The notes below the pieces were generated by a model. It made no database searches. It was not told where the DNA came from and saw nothing but the letters and a program-made list of their open reading frames with translations. From NCBI GenBank assembly GCA_024036415.1, contig JAMWET010001367.1:1-64000 (forward strand): a DNA stretch of 64,000 nt, read 5' to 3'. This DNA comes from Prochilodus magdalenae (lineage: Eukaryota > Chordata > Actinopteri > Characiformes > Prochilodontidae). Shown in pieces: positions 27,960 to 38,982 of the stretch; within the stretch, counting starts at the first letter, position 1; each line of letters begins with the position of its first letter. A program made the translations under genes and the position numbers.

Positions 27960-28420
27960 TGAACGTGGGCCCACACACACGCGCACACACTCAACAACCA
28001 ACCGTAGCAGGCCTGTACGATGGTCGGATGCGATGCGGCTAAACCGTTAGCCCCTTCTACACAGATGAGCCAAAGGAATCGACTCAGATGAACGAGTCAG
28101 TCGGAACGAAGTGGCGAGAGTCCTGGGGTTTCCTCCCAACAGCGCAACAATGAAGGCAGTAGAAACTTCATCAGAGTCTATCTGACCTTGTCCTCCGAAT
28201 TCTCGGGATCCTGGGGAGTACTATTACAAGCGCGCGGTTTAAACGGCCACCGACTCGCATTAGCCTGCTAACCCGCTAAACTGCTACGACCAAGTTAGCA
28301 GCTACAAACTGAACCTCTAGGGTATTAACAGTAAATACCTGAACTCTCTTCACCTTCGCTAGAGAAAAGAAACGATAAAACATTACTTTGGCCCTTCTCT
28401 CTGGCTAGCTGGGTTTTTAA
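27960..28420 (-). promoter_or_regulatory. CpG-rich segment, possible promoter or 5' exon
   Basis: The segment has far more CG dinucleotides than its AT-rich surroundings, for example at 28011-28040, 28195-28245 and 28270-28290. GCTAGC/GTTAGC-type words, common in fish 5' untranslated leaders, lie nearby. A GTGAAG on the minus strand (near 28351) could be a splice donor. Its outer part is copied in the left arm at 1-190. No start codon with a recognisable protein follows, so the gene it might serve is unknown. Confidence 0.3.
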
Positions 28421-28607
28421 CCTTCTCTCCCTCGTCTTCCCCACCTGCTGACTGACTCTGCACCCCACTCTTCCTCCTGACTCCCCACCCCTCAACCAAC
28501 AGAAATTGAAGAGTGATTGATTGACATACTGGTTAACCTATTAATAGTATTATCAGGTTTCAGTATGGTGATATGAGCGATCCCCCCCTACAGGCCACAG
28601 ATAAAAG

Positions 28608-28882
28608 GGCAGTCGTGGGCTGGAGGTTAGGGAACCAGCCTTGTGACCGGAAGGTTGATGGTTCGATTCCCTGAACTGACATTAACGACTGAGGTGCCCT
28701 TGAGCAAGGCACCTAAACCCCAACTGCTCCCCGGGCGCTGTGGATAGGGCTGCCCACCGCCCCCTAGTGTGTTTGTTCACCAGTGCGTTTGTGGGTGTTT
28801 CACTTCACGGATGGGTTAAATGCGGAGACTAAGTTTTCCCACTGTGGGATCCACAAGGGACTTAAATCTTCAACATCATCAC
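28608..28882 (+). mobile_element. V-SINE-type tRNA-derived SINE
   Basis: The element has a tRNA-like head with a good B box (GGTTCGATTCC, 28660-28670). It is followed by the strongly conserved central domain of vertebrate V-SINEs: GGTGCCCTTGAGCAAGGCAC, ACCCCAACTGCTCCCCGGG and onward, 28692-28740. The 3' part carries CACGGATGGGTTAAATGCGG, and the tail has imperfect short ATC/CTT repeats. It lies just outside the palindrome and is moderately decayed. Confidence 0.88.
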
Positions 28883-29183
28883 AAACACAATGTATAAATG
28901 CACAAATTTAAACAATAATAAAGTTGCTTAGGCTAACGGCTAGAGCATTAATAAACCTTACAACAGGGCAGTAATATTTAAAATGTTATTAACAACAATA
29001 TGCAATCAATTCATCAGGCTGCAGGACTGCTACTACCTGTTCTTGTTATAAATTAATGCACTAATTTATTAACAGATGGAAATGGTCTGTTATGACAAAC
29101 CGGAGCAGTGGTTGGTATCTCTACTGTTGTCTTTCTCTTGGTCTTTCCCAAAGAATTTAAAATTTGTCTCCTCAGGTATGCAT
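28883..29183. other. Intergenic, nothing recognised
   Basis: AT-rich DNA between the V-SINE and a Tc1 remnant, without frames or repeats of note. Confidence 0.6.
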
Positions 29184-30019
29184 ATACACCCACCAAGTAC
29201 TTTATTAGGTGCACCTGTACACCTACTCGTTCATTTCAGTGTCACATGATAGTTAGTGTGAGCTGATTTGAATATCTGTAGGTCTCCTGGGATTTTCATG
29301 CACAAAAAGTTTTTTTTCTGAGGAAGGTAAAATAACAAAACACATCGCAGTTCTGTAGATAGAAACACCTTGTCAGCAGAGAATGAGTTCAAGTTTTTTG
29401 TTTAAAAAAAAACCTACACATAGAAGTACTCTACAATTTGCGGAGTAGAAAAGCATCTACACATCAAATCTTAAGGTGCTGAGTACAGACTCACCAAGAC
29501 TGGACAGCTGAATACTGGAGAAGTATAGCCTGGTTTGATAAATACTGATTTCTACAGAAGCACACAGATGATAGGGTCAGAATTTAGTGGCAACAGCATG
29601 GAGACATAGCCCCAAATACCTTGGATCAACTGTCCTGGCTAGAGGAGGTGGTGTGCGGCTGTTCATGACCAATTATCAACCTATCTTCTTCTAATGGCTA
29701 CTTCCAGCATTGAAGAGCACCATGTAACAAAGCAAAAGTCATGAACATGACAATGAGTTCAGTGCCCTTCAATGGGCTTTGCAGCCACCAGAGCTTAACA
29801 TGGGACACGGTAGAACAGTGGATTTAGAGCATGAAAGTGCAACTGAAAAATCTGCAGGAACTGTACGATGCAATCATGTCAACATGGACCAGCATTGTGA
29901 AGGAATGTTTCCCACAATGGAATCAATGCCATGGAGAACTGAAGCTGTTTTATAAGCAATGGGAGGCCCAGCCCAGTGTTAAAGTGTTCCTAATCCTGGG
30001 TACTCGGTAAGTGTTCATG
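29184..30019 (+). mobile_element. Decayed Tc1-like transposon (family C), about half length
   Basis: The 5' end carries the terminal phrase CACCAAGTACTTTATTAGG, and the 3' end has a diverged inverted version (GTGTTCCTAAT...TACTCGGTAAGTGT). Inside, pieces of a Tc1-like transposase can be read in order. There is a DNA-binding part near 29280, WTAEYW and AWFDKY near 29505 (the WSDESRF-type catalytic site with D kept but frame-broken by a stop), HTDDRVRI, NGYFQH near 29700, and the C-terminal MSTWTSI near 29880. Several internal deletions and stops are present; a full element would be about 1.6 kb. Not functional. Confidence 0.85.
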
Positions 30020-31384
30020 ACTGCCTCTCTCTGCTGTGTACTTCAACCTACGCTCATTAGGCACAGCAAAACTTCACTTACATAAAAGCACACTCAACAA
30101 GACAGTCATTTCTGGCAGTCACTTAGGAAGAGAATGACATTTATACTGATGAGTTTCTGCTGTGTTTAGATCATTTACATTCCTTGCATCATTTGGCTTG
30201 TAAACAAAGAAACTCAGCCCTGCTGCCTAACAAACATGGGCTTAAGTTAACAGAATGTTGTGCTTGTTTGCCTTTTTTTGCAAGATCTTACCATAAACCT
30301 GTCTGAGGAAATACGATTTCAGCTTTTTATCATGCTTCAGCTGTGGCTCGTAATGGCTCGTAACTAGAGCCATTCTCTTTTATGTCTGGTTTAACTGTTT
30401 TGGAGAGGTGGCTTTCTCTGGAAAGATCATTACCATGAGCCATTTAAATGTGTAAACATGCAGCCTGGGTTGACAGGACATGGGCTTGTGTGTGTGTGTG
30501 GACATCAGGCTTCCGAGGTTTTCCGAGCCTTTGGGATGCTATTATCTGTTGAATGTGTGCCGGCCTTCAGTACGTATGCAGGATACAGAGACTGGATTAT
30601 TGTTGGCATGTGTTTAGCTTTGGGAGATGAATTAAATAGAAGTTTTCTATCCTGTGGTGAACTGAAAGTGAGGAAGTTCCAATTTTCTCAATTCTTCTTC
30701 TCACCACAAATGTTGTCGATCAGACAAGACATGCTTAGTGTGTAAAGTGTTTGCTTCTTTAGGTTTGCACTGGATTGATGAGGCTTATATGGCTCTTTGG
30801 CTCTACCTGTTGACATTGAGCAAACTGTATGGTAAACTGCATTTGCCTATGAAAGTGGACAAAAGTACAGATAAAATTCAGGTTTTTGATGGTGATTACT
30901 GGTTTTAACTTAAATTATCAAGTGAAATATGTTATTTGTAACATCTGGCAGAAACTCTAAAAGACAAGCGATAAAAGAATACAGTTACCCAGAATTCCTA
31001 GCACATTTGTTAATTCCTGTTAGCTCTTATTTTGTTTCATATGTTGCTTTCAAATAAACAATGTACTGACATGTTAAATGTGGGTTAAATGTAACTTTGG
31101 ATGCACATGTTTTTGATGTTCCAACCATAAATGTGTTTAGTGATTCTGCTAAATAGTGAGTTTTGTTGTAAGAAGACATCAAATTACTGCCAGTTCTAAC
31201 ATCTACTCTAATACTGGTGTTGGTATATAGTCCTGAAAGCTCTTTGACTCTCATTTGGTGGTCATAACTGTTATATTGCTGTTGTGAAAATGACAGAAAA
31301 CAAAAAATACTGATTCGCTATTTAACGTAAAGCTTTTTTATGCACAGCACCGTTTGTGTGATGTCGTCTTATTCTTTGTTAACC
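30020..31384. other. Intergenic; one short dispersed-repeat match
   Basis: The stretch 30665-30740 resembles 41640-41715; both contain GATCAGACAAGACATGCTT or a one-base variant. This suggests two copies of one old repeat family. The 95-codon frame at 30458-30745 overlaps this repeat and is not a convincing gene. Confidence 0.5.
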
Positions 31385-31745
31385 TTAAAGGTTTGTGTAA
31401 CGTGGAGGTTGTGGCAGGTTGCAAACGCATAGTGGGTTTATAATGTTTGTCCGGGAGACAGGGGTCAAAACACAGGTTGGTATCAACAACAAAGACATGT
31501 CCATAGATTGAGAGAAAACAGCAAGAGCAAAACAAGGGTCAAAAACTCAAGACGAAACACAAACACTACAAAACACAGGGAACAAAACCAGAAGGGAAAA
31601 CATAGATTAGCATGAAGGAAAACAGAGACTTCGCAACAAGCAAGGCAATCTTAATGGCTGTCAGGTGTGGGAGAGGATGGAGCCACGGTGGAGCAGGAAG
31701 AGCTCCGTTGAGTGACATGGACTTGACCAGACAGATATGTGACAG
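31385..31745. repeat. Probable dispersed fish repeat of unknown class
   Basis: The stretch of CA-rich phrases (GGGGTCAAAACACAGG, AGAGACTTCGCAACAAGC, GGAGAGGATGGAGCCACGG) is one I recall as recurring widely in fish genomes. I cannot name the family or see its ends. No second copy lies in this window. Confidence 0.4.
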
Positions 31746-34017
31746 TTTATGCATAATTTGTGTGTTTATGCATAATTTTAGTAAACTTAATTTATTAGAG
31801 TTTGCTGTGCATGAGCTAATTTACTTGAAGTTTCTTCAGCTTAGGACACAATTCTGCATTCAATTTAAAAAAATCTGCAGTCTTTGTAATGTATAGGGGT
31901 GATTCATAAATACTTTTGGTCTTTGGTTTTTTAGTTGTTAATATAGTGGATAGTAACCAAATAAATGTACTTTGTTACATGCACAGACATAAACTTGCTG
32001 AGGTGTTTGTATTTTCAAAATTATTCAAAAATTATAGCTTTTTTTTGTGTATGTGTGAGAAACCATAAACCATTACTTAAATTCCTTTTTTAATCTAATT
32101 TGTTGGTAATCTGTTTGTCCCACTTTGCTCTCATTCAAACCTGAGTTTGAGTAGATCTTTATCAGTTTTAGACCAAAAGGATCCCAAAAAAGACCTTAAA
32201 CAGTTCTTATTTTGACACACTATGATGTTCTGCTCCAAGTAGGTTTTACTACTATTGTATGTCTATTCAAGCTGCATTTTTCCTGGGCTATGTTTATCTA
32301 CTTTATTGATTTGACAGGGGAATTTTGTCATCTTGCTGTCAAACTACGCCCAACATTACCAGCATGCCTGGGGGTTAAGTGCTTTGCCCAAGTCATTTTG
32401 TGGTTATTCTGTTGCAAAGCACTTGAACACAGTCAGTCCTTGAATTTGACTTTTCAAAGTATTTAATAGTTCCCTAAATAAATGGTGGAAAGACCACATG
32501 CCCTCTTCTGGCCTTTCTGCTGGCCACTGTTGGCACTCAATAGTGCATTAAGATGTTAGTGAGCAAAGAGAGGTGAAAAACAATTCAACCCTCTTCACCA
32601 CGACAGCTATGCGAAAACAGACAGCACAAGTGCAACTTTATAAAGATATATATACAATAAAGAGCACTTAAACAAAGTCAAGCCACTTACACATTTCCAT
32701 CATGCACAAATGTATTCCATCAACATTACTGAAAGAAAAAAAGCATAGTTTAAATGAGGGACCTCCAAAAAAGGTGGAAATTGCATTTTATGGCTGTTGT
32801 GAAAAAGTGTTAATGTGTCCCTAAAGGATAAAACAGCAAATTAATTACAGCTCGCTGAATCATGTTGTCAGCATGTAGACATTATGCCCTCCGTTCTTTC
32901 CATGCCATGATAGATAGTTTAATTATATACACCCGAGTGAGTTATGTGATCAATGAAACGGTGCATGGAGGACCAAACATGAAAACAGCTTGCTTTATAC
33001 AGGCCTTTAGCTTTATTTAAACAGACAGCAAAGCGGGAGGGGGTGGGGGCGTCGTGTAACGTATTTAGGAATAATCAGCAAAATGGAAATGAATCATTTG
33101 AGCTTTGCTGATTCTGCAGAAGCGTGTGGAGAGGTAATCAATAGCTGGCCTTGTTTGCTAGGTGACGATACATTAGCAGCGCCAGGCCATGGCTACAAAT
33201 GCCCCCCCACCCCAATCCTTTAAACATGCAATTAACAACATGCAAAGTGGATGGCATGAGTGTTCAATTTCCGTCTTTGCCCTTAATCTCCTTCTTTATA
33301 ATAACAGACGATATTAGCCTTTTCGACTCAGTAATAGACTTAGGATTTAAATTTAAAGGCTCATTGCCATAGGGTACTACTCTGCTGATCTCTTTCCCCA
33401 TTATGTGTTTTAATCTTATTATAGAAGCATTAAGACTCATTGAGACTCATTCACCGAGTCAAATAAAATATAAAACAAAAATGTGGTTTTGCCTCGCTGC
33501 AGCCTTCCTCAGGAAGACATTTTAAAAAGATAGTACTGTTATTCAGCCAGGACCACTACTGACTGGATAACAGTAATTTCTATTTGAAGCCAGTAATATT
33601 TGGCAGTATTTGGCTCTGTTCTGCACAGGATTGTAAAACCGGTTCATTCCAAACAAGCAAGAGTACACCTGATTTTACCTACAAATTCAATACTGTGCAA
33701 GCTTCTGCAACACAGACCTTTTGGACACCCCTACACTTTGGGACTAATCACAGGTGCATTTTTATTGCAACATTTGTTGAGGATGGAAAACAACATCTAT
33801 AAGGTATAACTTTCAGTAGAGACCAAAAACTTTCATTGTTAATATAAAGTTAAGCCAAAAATGCTTTCAAAGCAATTTTGGTATTGATACAATCATCTTG
33901 AAATCATGACAGCAGCCGAGTTTACATTTTGGAGAAAAATAGAAATCTCAAAAAATTCATTTACATGTGGATTACATATTTGGCCAATCTGATCATGTTA
34001 AAACATATTGCACATTG
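31746..34017. other. Intergenic; 32840-33330 looks like possible conserved non-coding DNA
   Basis: No exon was found. The 32840-33330 stretch is free of repeats and rich in TAATTA/CAATTA-type words (for example 32930-32940, 33225-33235), as in many vertebrate developmental enhancers. A GGGTTAAGTGCTTTGCCCAAG phrase near 32373 may be a scrap of an old SINE. Both calls are weak. Confidence 0.3.
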
Positions 34018-34492
34018 CAATGAAACAGTAACACTCAGAGTGTGGAGGTTTCATGGCTAAATTCAGCCTGGTGGCCTCTTCATTAATTGCACATGCACAC
34101 AAGCAGATTATGGTTCAGTTAGCAGGTAAGAGCAGAGTTCAAAAAAAGATGCACAAACTGTATGGGGACATGCAAAAGACGTTCTGGTGCTGCTTGCGCG
34201 CATCTGTGACCAAGACAGCAAGTCTTTGTGATGTATCAAGAGCCACGGTATCCAGGGTAATGTCAGCATACCACCAAGAAGGACGAACCACATCCAACAG
34301 GATTAACTGTGGACGCAAGAGGAAGCTGTCTGAAAGGGATGTTCGGGTGCTAACCCAGATTGCATCCAAAAAACATAAAACCACGGCTGCCCAAATGACG
34401 CTGTATTGGCCACAAAAGGAGGCCCTACACCATACTAATAAATGATTGTGGTCTAAAACCAGGTGTTTCAATTTGATTGTCCAACCCCTGTA
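34018..34492 (+). mobile_element. Internally deleted Tc1-like transposon (family D)
   Basis: An open frame from 34053 to 34445 contains the N-terminal helix-turn-helix DNA-binding domain of a Tc1-like transposase at residues 52-116 (TKTASLCDVSRATVSRVMSA, then GRKRKLSERD and KHKTTAAQ). At 34397-34400 (GACG) it jumps straight to the extreme 3' end of such elements (GGCC-CAAAAGGAGGCCC). The whole catalytic domain is missing. The 3' terminal inverted repeat is present at about 34455-34492 (GGTGTTTCAATTTGATTGTC, CAACCCCTG); the 5' one is largely lost. A copy that cannot make transposase. Confidence 0.85.
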
Positions 34493-34496
34493 CATA

Positions 34497-35392
34497 CATC
34501 ATCAAATACATAGTTGCACCCAGAAGGAAGTGTTGGATTGGAGTGCTATTGGGAAGAAAGATAAAAGGTAACCCGGAACAATAGATGGTAAATATTTACT
34601 GAGCTACACATACAGGAGTACTGTCTCTCAGTATGATGTCAGGCCACCAACAGAACATTCATCTTGGCGCGGACCACAGTGCTTTCACAAAAGGATTACT
34701 TGGTCATCTCCTCCAAGATAAAAAAAAACAAACTGTGACTTACCACTGAAGTCAACCCGGTCAATTATGAGTCAATCCATAATAGTGTGGCATGACACCA
34801 TTGCAATTTGTGGAGACACTGACGTGGTGTTAAGGGCAGTATTTATAACGCAGCCATATGCTAATGGTGCTAGCACTAACAGAATGGCTCATGGAGGGCA
34901 TCACTGCTTGCTGACTGTCCACAATTGTAACTGTTTGCTGGTTTTCTCCATGGTTCATTTAGGTCTCCCAGATCCTTGATGTTGCTGATGCTTGCCGCCT
35001 TCTATTCACTACAACCCACAGTGTACTATGGTATAATCCACATGATATGTATGGTGCACAAATCCTCCAGGAGACCATTTTGCTTCCAAGAGGCCTATGT
35101 TGCACCCCCTTTCCAATTCTTCCAACTGCTCGAATTGCTTTCAAACTCTTCTGTGAGGCACACTTGGCTTGCAAAGGCAGCTACCAACACAACAGCCCAA
35201 GTCAGAAAGGAAAGCACACACAACTGGATAGTCAGTCAGGTATGGAGATAAAGCCCGCCCTTGCTTAGGCCCCCCATGCAGCCAAGCGAGCCACTTGATT
35301 CATTTGCATTTTTCACAATGTCAAACCTACCCGCCAAGTTTCATTCCTGACGGTTGATTCTTTCTGGGTGCAACTTTTTTTTTTCTATGATG
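34497..35392 (-). mobile_element. Decayed Tc1-like element (family A)
   Basis: The terminal inverted repeats contain AGTTGCACCCAGAAGGAAG at 34512-34530 and its complement near 35360-35376. The inside of the first 150 bp is the reverse complement of 55610-55770, so this copy lies in the opposite orientation to the element at 55090. On the minus strand a 71-codon frame (35174-34959) reads SQKSLKAIRAVGRIGKGVQH, similar to the start of Tc1-like transposases. The rest is broken. It sits immediately next to the deleted Tc1 copy at 34018-34492. Confidence 0.75.
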
Positions 35393-35439
35393 AATCTAGC
35401 AGCTCTATCACTGGAGTTAGGTGGTTCATTCAATCTCAT

Positions 35440-35866
35440 TGCTACATATGTATAGAGTCATGGACCTAGTCATGAACACCTTTACAAACATTTGTGAAAG
35501 AAAGAATGGGTCAAAGTAAGGTCTGTAAAGGCATGGTTGAGTGAGTTTTGGTGTGGACAGACTTGACATACCCACACAGAGATGTGACCTCAACCTCTTC
35601 GAACACCTTTGGAATGAAATAGAATGAAGACTGCAAGTGAGGCCTCCTCATCTAGCATTAGTGTCTCACTGGACAAAATGTTCTTCTGGATGAATGGGCA
35701 AAAATTCCCACAGCCGCACTCCAAAATCTTGTAGAAAGTCTACGCAAGAGTGGAACCTGTTATAGCTGCAGAGGGGGAGGGGATGCATATGGATTTAGAA
35801 TGGGGTGTCATACAAGCTGCTTTAGGTATAATGTATAGGGGTCCCAATATTTTTGTCCATACAGTG
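35440..35866 (+). mobile_element. Internally deleted Tc1-like remnant (family B)
   Basis: A start-like GTGAAAGAAAGAATGGGTC (35492-35512) is followed almost directly by the C-terminal third of a Tc1-like transposase. That part includes the DLNLFEHLWNEIE block at about 35590-35630, corresponding to the DLNPIEHLWDE region with the catalytic E/D site, and ends in the terminal phrase TCCCAATATTTTTGTCCATA (35842-35861). Stops interrupt the frame. The part between start and C-terminus is deleted. Confidence 0.82.
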
Positions 35867-36611
35867 CAGCAACATCTTAGGCATCATCTTAGAAACACCT
35901 CAGCAGGTAACCACATTGTAGGAACCACCAGGTCAACACAAAGTTCACAAACTTTTCCTGTTTACTTATTAACAGTTTTGCTCTGTGGGTTAATCCTTTA
36001 AGGTCAATGATTCTGCATCATCAAAGGACATTGTACATAAAAAAAAAGAAAAGAAATCTCACTGCTTACCGTTTTTATTTTCCTAAAATGGTTCTATTGC
36101 AATCAAGGCTCTACTGTCCCTCTCAGAAGCTTGGGAATCCAGTCTTGAACAGCACAGTCTTTTTGGAGACTTTGTAATCCATGAAGATTAGCCCAACACT
36201 TAATGTCTGTGATCATTTATTCTTTTGTTTGTCCTTCATTTGTCTTTGGTTGAATTGATTGACCAATTAAAGGCCATGTTTGACTTCTCGACCTATTAGA
36301 GTTTTTGTTTCTGACTTGTTGATGAAACAATGCTACCCATCCTGTTAACATAAAAGTCCCTAGCATGCAGTCCTCACAAAATATTTATTGTATGCAAGAT
36401 GTCCTTTGAAGTTGCATAGAACATGGTTCTTATTAAATACTTCAAAGGGTTAGTATTGTTGACCCATATAATATTAAATGAATACACAATTACAAAAATT
36501 CAACTGCTCTTACACTACAAGTGTGTTCTGCTTATTTTTGCAAATAAGTCTGGTAGCAAAGTAGAGTGTAGAAGGAATAGCTATGAGCCAAAATAGGAGG
36601 TGTTTCAAACT

Positions 36612-36640
36612 GCATACATACATACATACATACATACATC
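36612..36640. repeat. (CATA)n microsatellite
   Basis: About seven tandem CATA units. Confidence 0.95.
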
Positions 36641-37324
36641 TGGATTTATACTATTCATAATCTTTATGCAGCCCTAAGCAACATCTTACTTGAAGGTGGT
36701 ATACATGCCCAATATGCAACATTACAATTTCCTTCCTTTTCGTTTTTCCCTTCTTATTACATTAAACATCTTATAGTCTTATGATAAATAGACCAACATA
36801 AACAGTCCCAAATGACTTAAAGTAACATATAAAGTAACGTATCATTTATATTTAAGAAAATTTTACTCCTTTTCTGTTTCTTCTTTTCTCCTGATCATTA
36901 TTTTGGAGTTTAGTGATGATAATTAAAATATCATGGCCCAATTGAAAAACACAGTTCTAATATTGTTCCTAATATTATGAGCATTGATCCAGCTTATGTC
37001 CAACATAAGAATTTTTTTCCCACCACCTGAGCTTTAAAAAGATCTGAATAGTCTTCAGTAAGTCTGACTAAACTGGTCAGTGATCAGTGTAAAAGTAAAA
37101 TATGCTGGGAGATCCATCCAGGGCTGTAAATGTAATAAGGAAGACCTTGAAGTTAGAGTCCAGTGATTTATTATGCTTACACAAATTCCTACCATCTGCA
37201 CATCACCAGACTAAGCATGGCCAGATCAACCATCAGGTAGACAGGTGAGAAATCCTGTGTACAAAGAGCTGTATTATGTACAACAAAAATAAAACCCACA
37301 ACTTTAGTCAGGTAAAAATGTGTG

Positions 37325-37381
37325 CAATGAGTAAATAAATAAATAAATAAATCAATGAATAAATCAATAAATAAATAAATA
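37325..37381. repeat. (AAAT)n repeat with interruptions
   Basis: AAAT units broken by CAATG and CAAT variants. Confidence 0.9.
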
Positions 37382-37954
37382 GCCAGATTATTGTTAACAT
37401 GACAAATGTTTAATTCCACACACAACGTTAGGCAAGGATTACACCAAAAGGCCCATATTATTGCATATGCTTGCTGTGGCAGTTTGTTTACTTTATATCG
37501 GTTCATTCAGGTCGTCTTTAACAGGGTACAAGTGGATGCATGCTTTACAGGTACATGCTTTACATGTATGTACCATATTGGGGAAACTGGCTTTCTTAAA
37601 GTTTTCCTGTATATTATCTGGCCAATCAAGTTTAGTAAAGCTCCTTTTGGTGTTAGCCATGCAATCAGAGGAAAGTTGATTACTCACAGAGAAGGCAGTC
37701 CGATTACTACACTGATGAACAATACACTGATGAACAGGGTCACTGGACAAACAAATATGTACGTGTTAACCTGACATCTTAGCCACTAGGACTTTTACTT
37801 AATCCTTTAATAGCTGTTTTATTAGGATAGACAAATTATGTCCAATGTTCACTACATGTGTTCAGATGGTCTAGTCAGAAGTAGAAGGATAGGGGAGCCT
37901 TAATCCGGCCATGAGGCAAGGCGATATTTTTCCAATCTTTTACCATCTAGTTTC

Positions 37955-38147
37955 ATTGGCCTTGTGTCCACTTTAGCTTCATGTTCATGTTATTGGCCAG
38001 TTGGAAGTGGATCCCAATGTGGTCTTTTGTTACTGTAGCCATACACCTCCCGGTTGGATCTGCTGTGCATTGAGGTAGATGTTTTCTGGTCATCACTATT
38101 ATAAAGAGGTTATTTGTGTCACTGTAACCTTCCTGAGCACTCAAGTA
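37955..38147 (-). pseudogene. Fragment of a Tc1-like transposase gene (family C)
   Basis: Read on the minus strand, this matches from memory the DNA-binding half of the same Tc1 family as 29184-30019 (a CAGTGACACAAATAACC phrase, then a CACAACAnnTCCAACC-like phrase, then AAAAGACCACATTGGGA). There are no termini and no intact frame. It lies just before the truncated hAT copy. Confidence 0.55.
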
Positions 38148-38265
38148 AATCTAACTATTCTTCACTGACCTTGCTCATCAACGAACTAATGCAAGTGAAT
38201 AGGGGCAGTTGATATATCCATGTCTAGTCATAATGATAAATCCAAGCAACAGATAAAATAAGTAT

Positions 38266-38982
38266 GTTTCTCTCATAAATAATGAACTGCTAAATAAAAC
38301 CAAATTACTCCATATTTAAATTGTTTTAGATTAAGAGAAGAATGGTAAACATAAAAACCGTTTAACTATATTTCCCGCGCTGAAGTAATTATCTCTCGTT
38401 TATCGGCAGGCGTATTAAGTGACTGTACTTATCTTTAAATAAAAATAATCTTAGCTGTAGACAAATAAATAAAAATATCTGTAATTTATGTTCTACAATA
38501 ATGGAATTATAATGAAACAAACGTCTCCGGTCTGTTATTCCTTCACCGCAAACAGCCGTTATGTCTATACCAAAAGTCAGCTCCCTCGTTTGAAGCAGTG
38601 TTCGATGTCTGACTGAATGAAGAGCAGAATTCGGTTTAACTTGTTCAGATTCTCTTACTCAAAACCTCCTCCAGGCTTTCTCTGACACATCATTCCACCC
38701 GCGTTTCTCAGCTTTGCAGCTTCCTTAGCGGTGAACCACCAACACACGTCGTCACATGGATAAAAATTTTTAGCAAGCATACGTCATAGCCCAGCTACAC
38801 CTTTAATATATATTCATTATTCCCCTTTAATAATTATTAAAATGTCTTTTTACATTCTTAAAGTTCTTGTGCATTTCTGTAAGCTTTACAGGGGGAAAAA
38901 GGTCACTGTTGTCAGTCGACTTGAAGGGTCTCAGTCGACTTAAAGTTCGATTCGAATCGTCGACTTCTAGAGGGCAGCCCTA
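38266..38982. mobile_element. Truncated copy of a non-autonomous hAT-like element
   Basis: This matches the element at 42083-43081 from its internal CTCTCATAAATAATGAACTG (38266) to the terminus GAGGGCAGCCCTA (38970-38982). Shared internal phrases are the TTTATCGGCAGGC word, CACCGCAAACAGCCGTTATG and AGCAAGCATnCGTCATAGC. The left third, including the left terminus, is missing. Near the right end it has an extra GTCGACT-containing duplication not present in the other copy. Confidence 0.8.

Larger units (their letters stand above)
14711..28150. repeat. Right arm of the giant inverted repeat
   Basis: This is the reverse-complement partner of 1-14664. The outer half (about 22.0-28.15 kb) looks clean: its SINE matches the remembered family pattern well, and it is 16 per cent shorter than the matching left segment. 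The inner half (about 14.7-22 kb) is equal in length to its partner and shows insertions of its own, for example near 15000-15060, as if both inner halves were noisy. Where the repeat ends to the right cannot be seen, because the partner of anything beyond 28150 lies outside the window. Confidence 0.93.
35867..37954. other. Intergenic with simple repeats
   Basis: AT-rich DNA with no recognised gene. It contains a CATA microsatellite (36612-36640), AAAT repeats (37325-37380) and small tandem duplications near 37535-37575 and 37710-37740. The frames at 37189-37506 and 37406-37774 run through these repeats and are not convincing. Confidence 0.6.

Noticed and set aside
1..28150. CRISPR array, phage or other prokaryotic system
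   Set aside because: No regular spaced repeats, no operon-like coding; the DNA is vertebrate in every recognisable feature.
1..28150. Giant transposon with very long inverted termini
   Set aside because: The two arms meet with only 46 nt between them, so there is no cargo or transposase region, and the left end is not visible.
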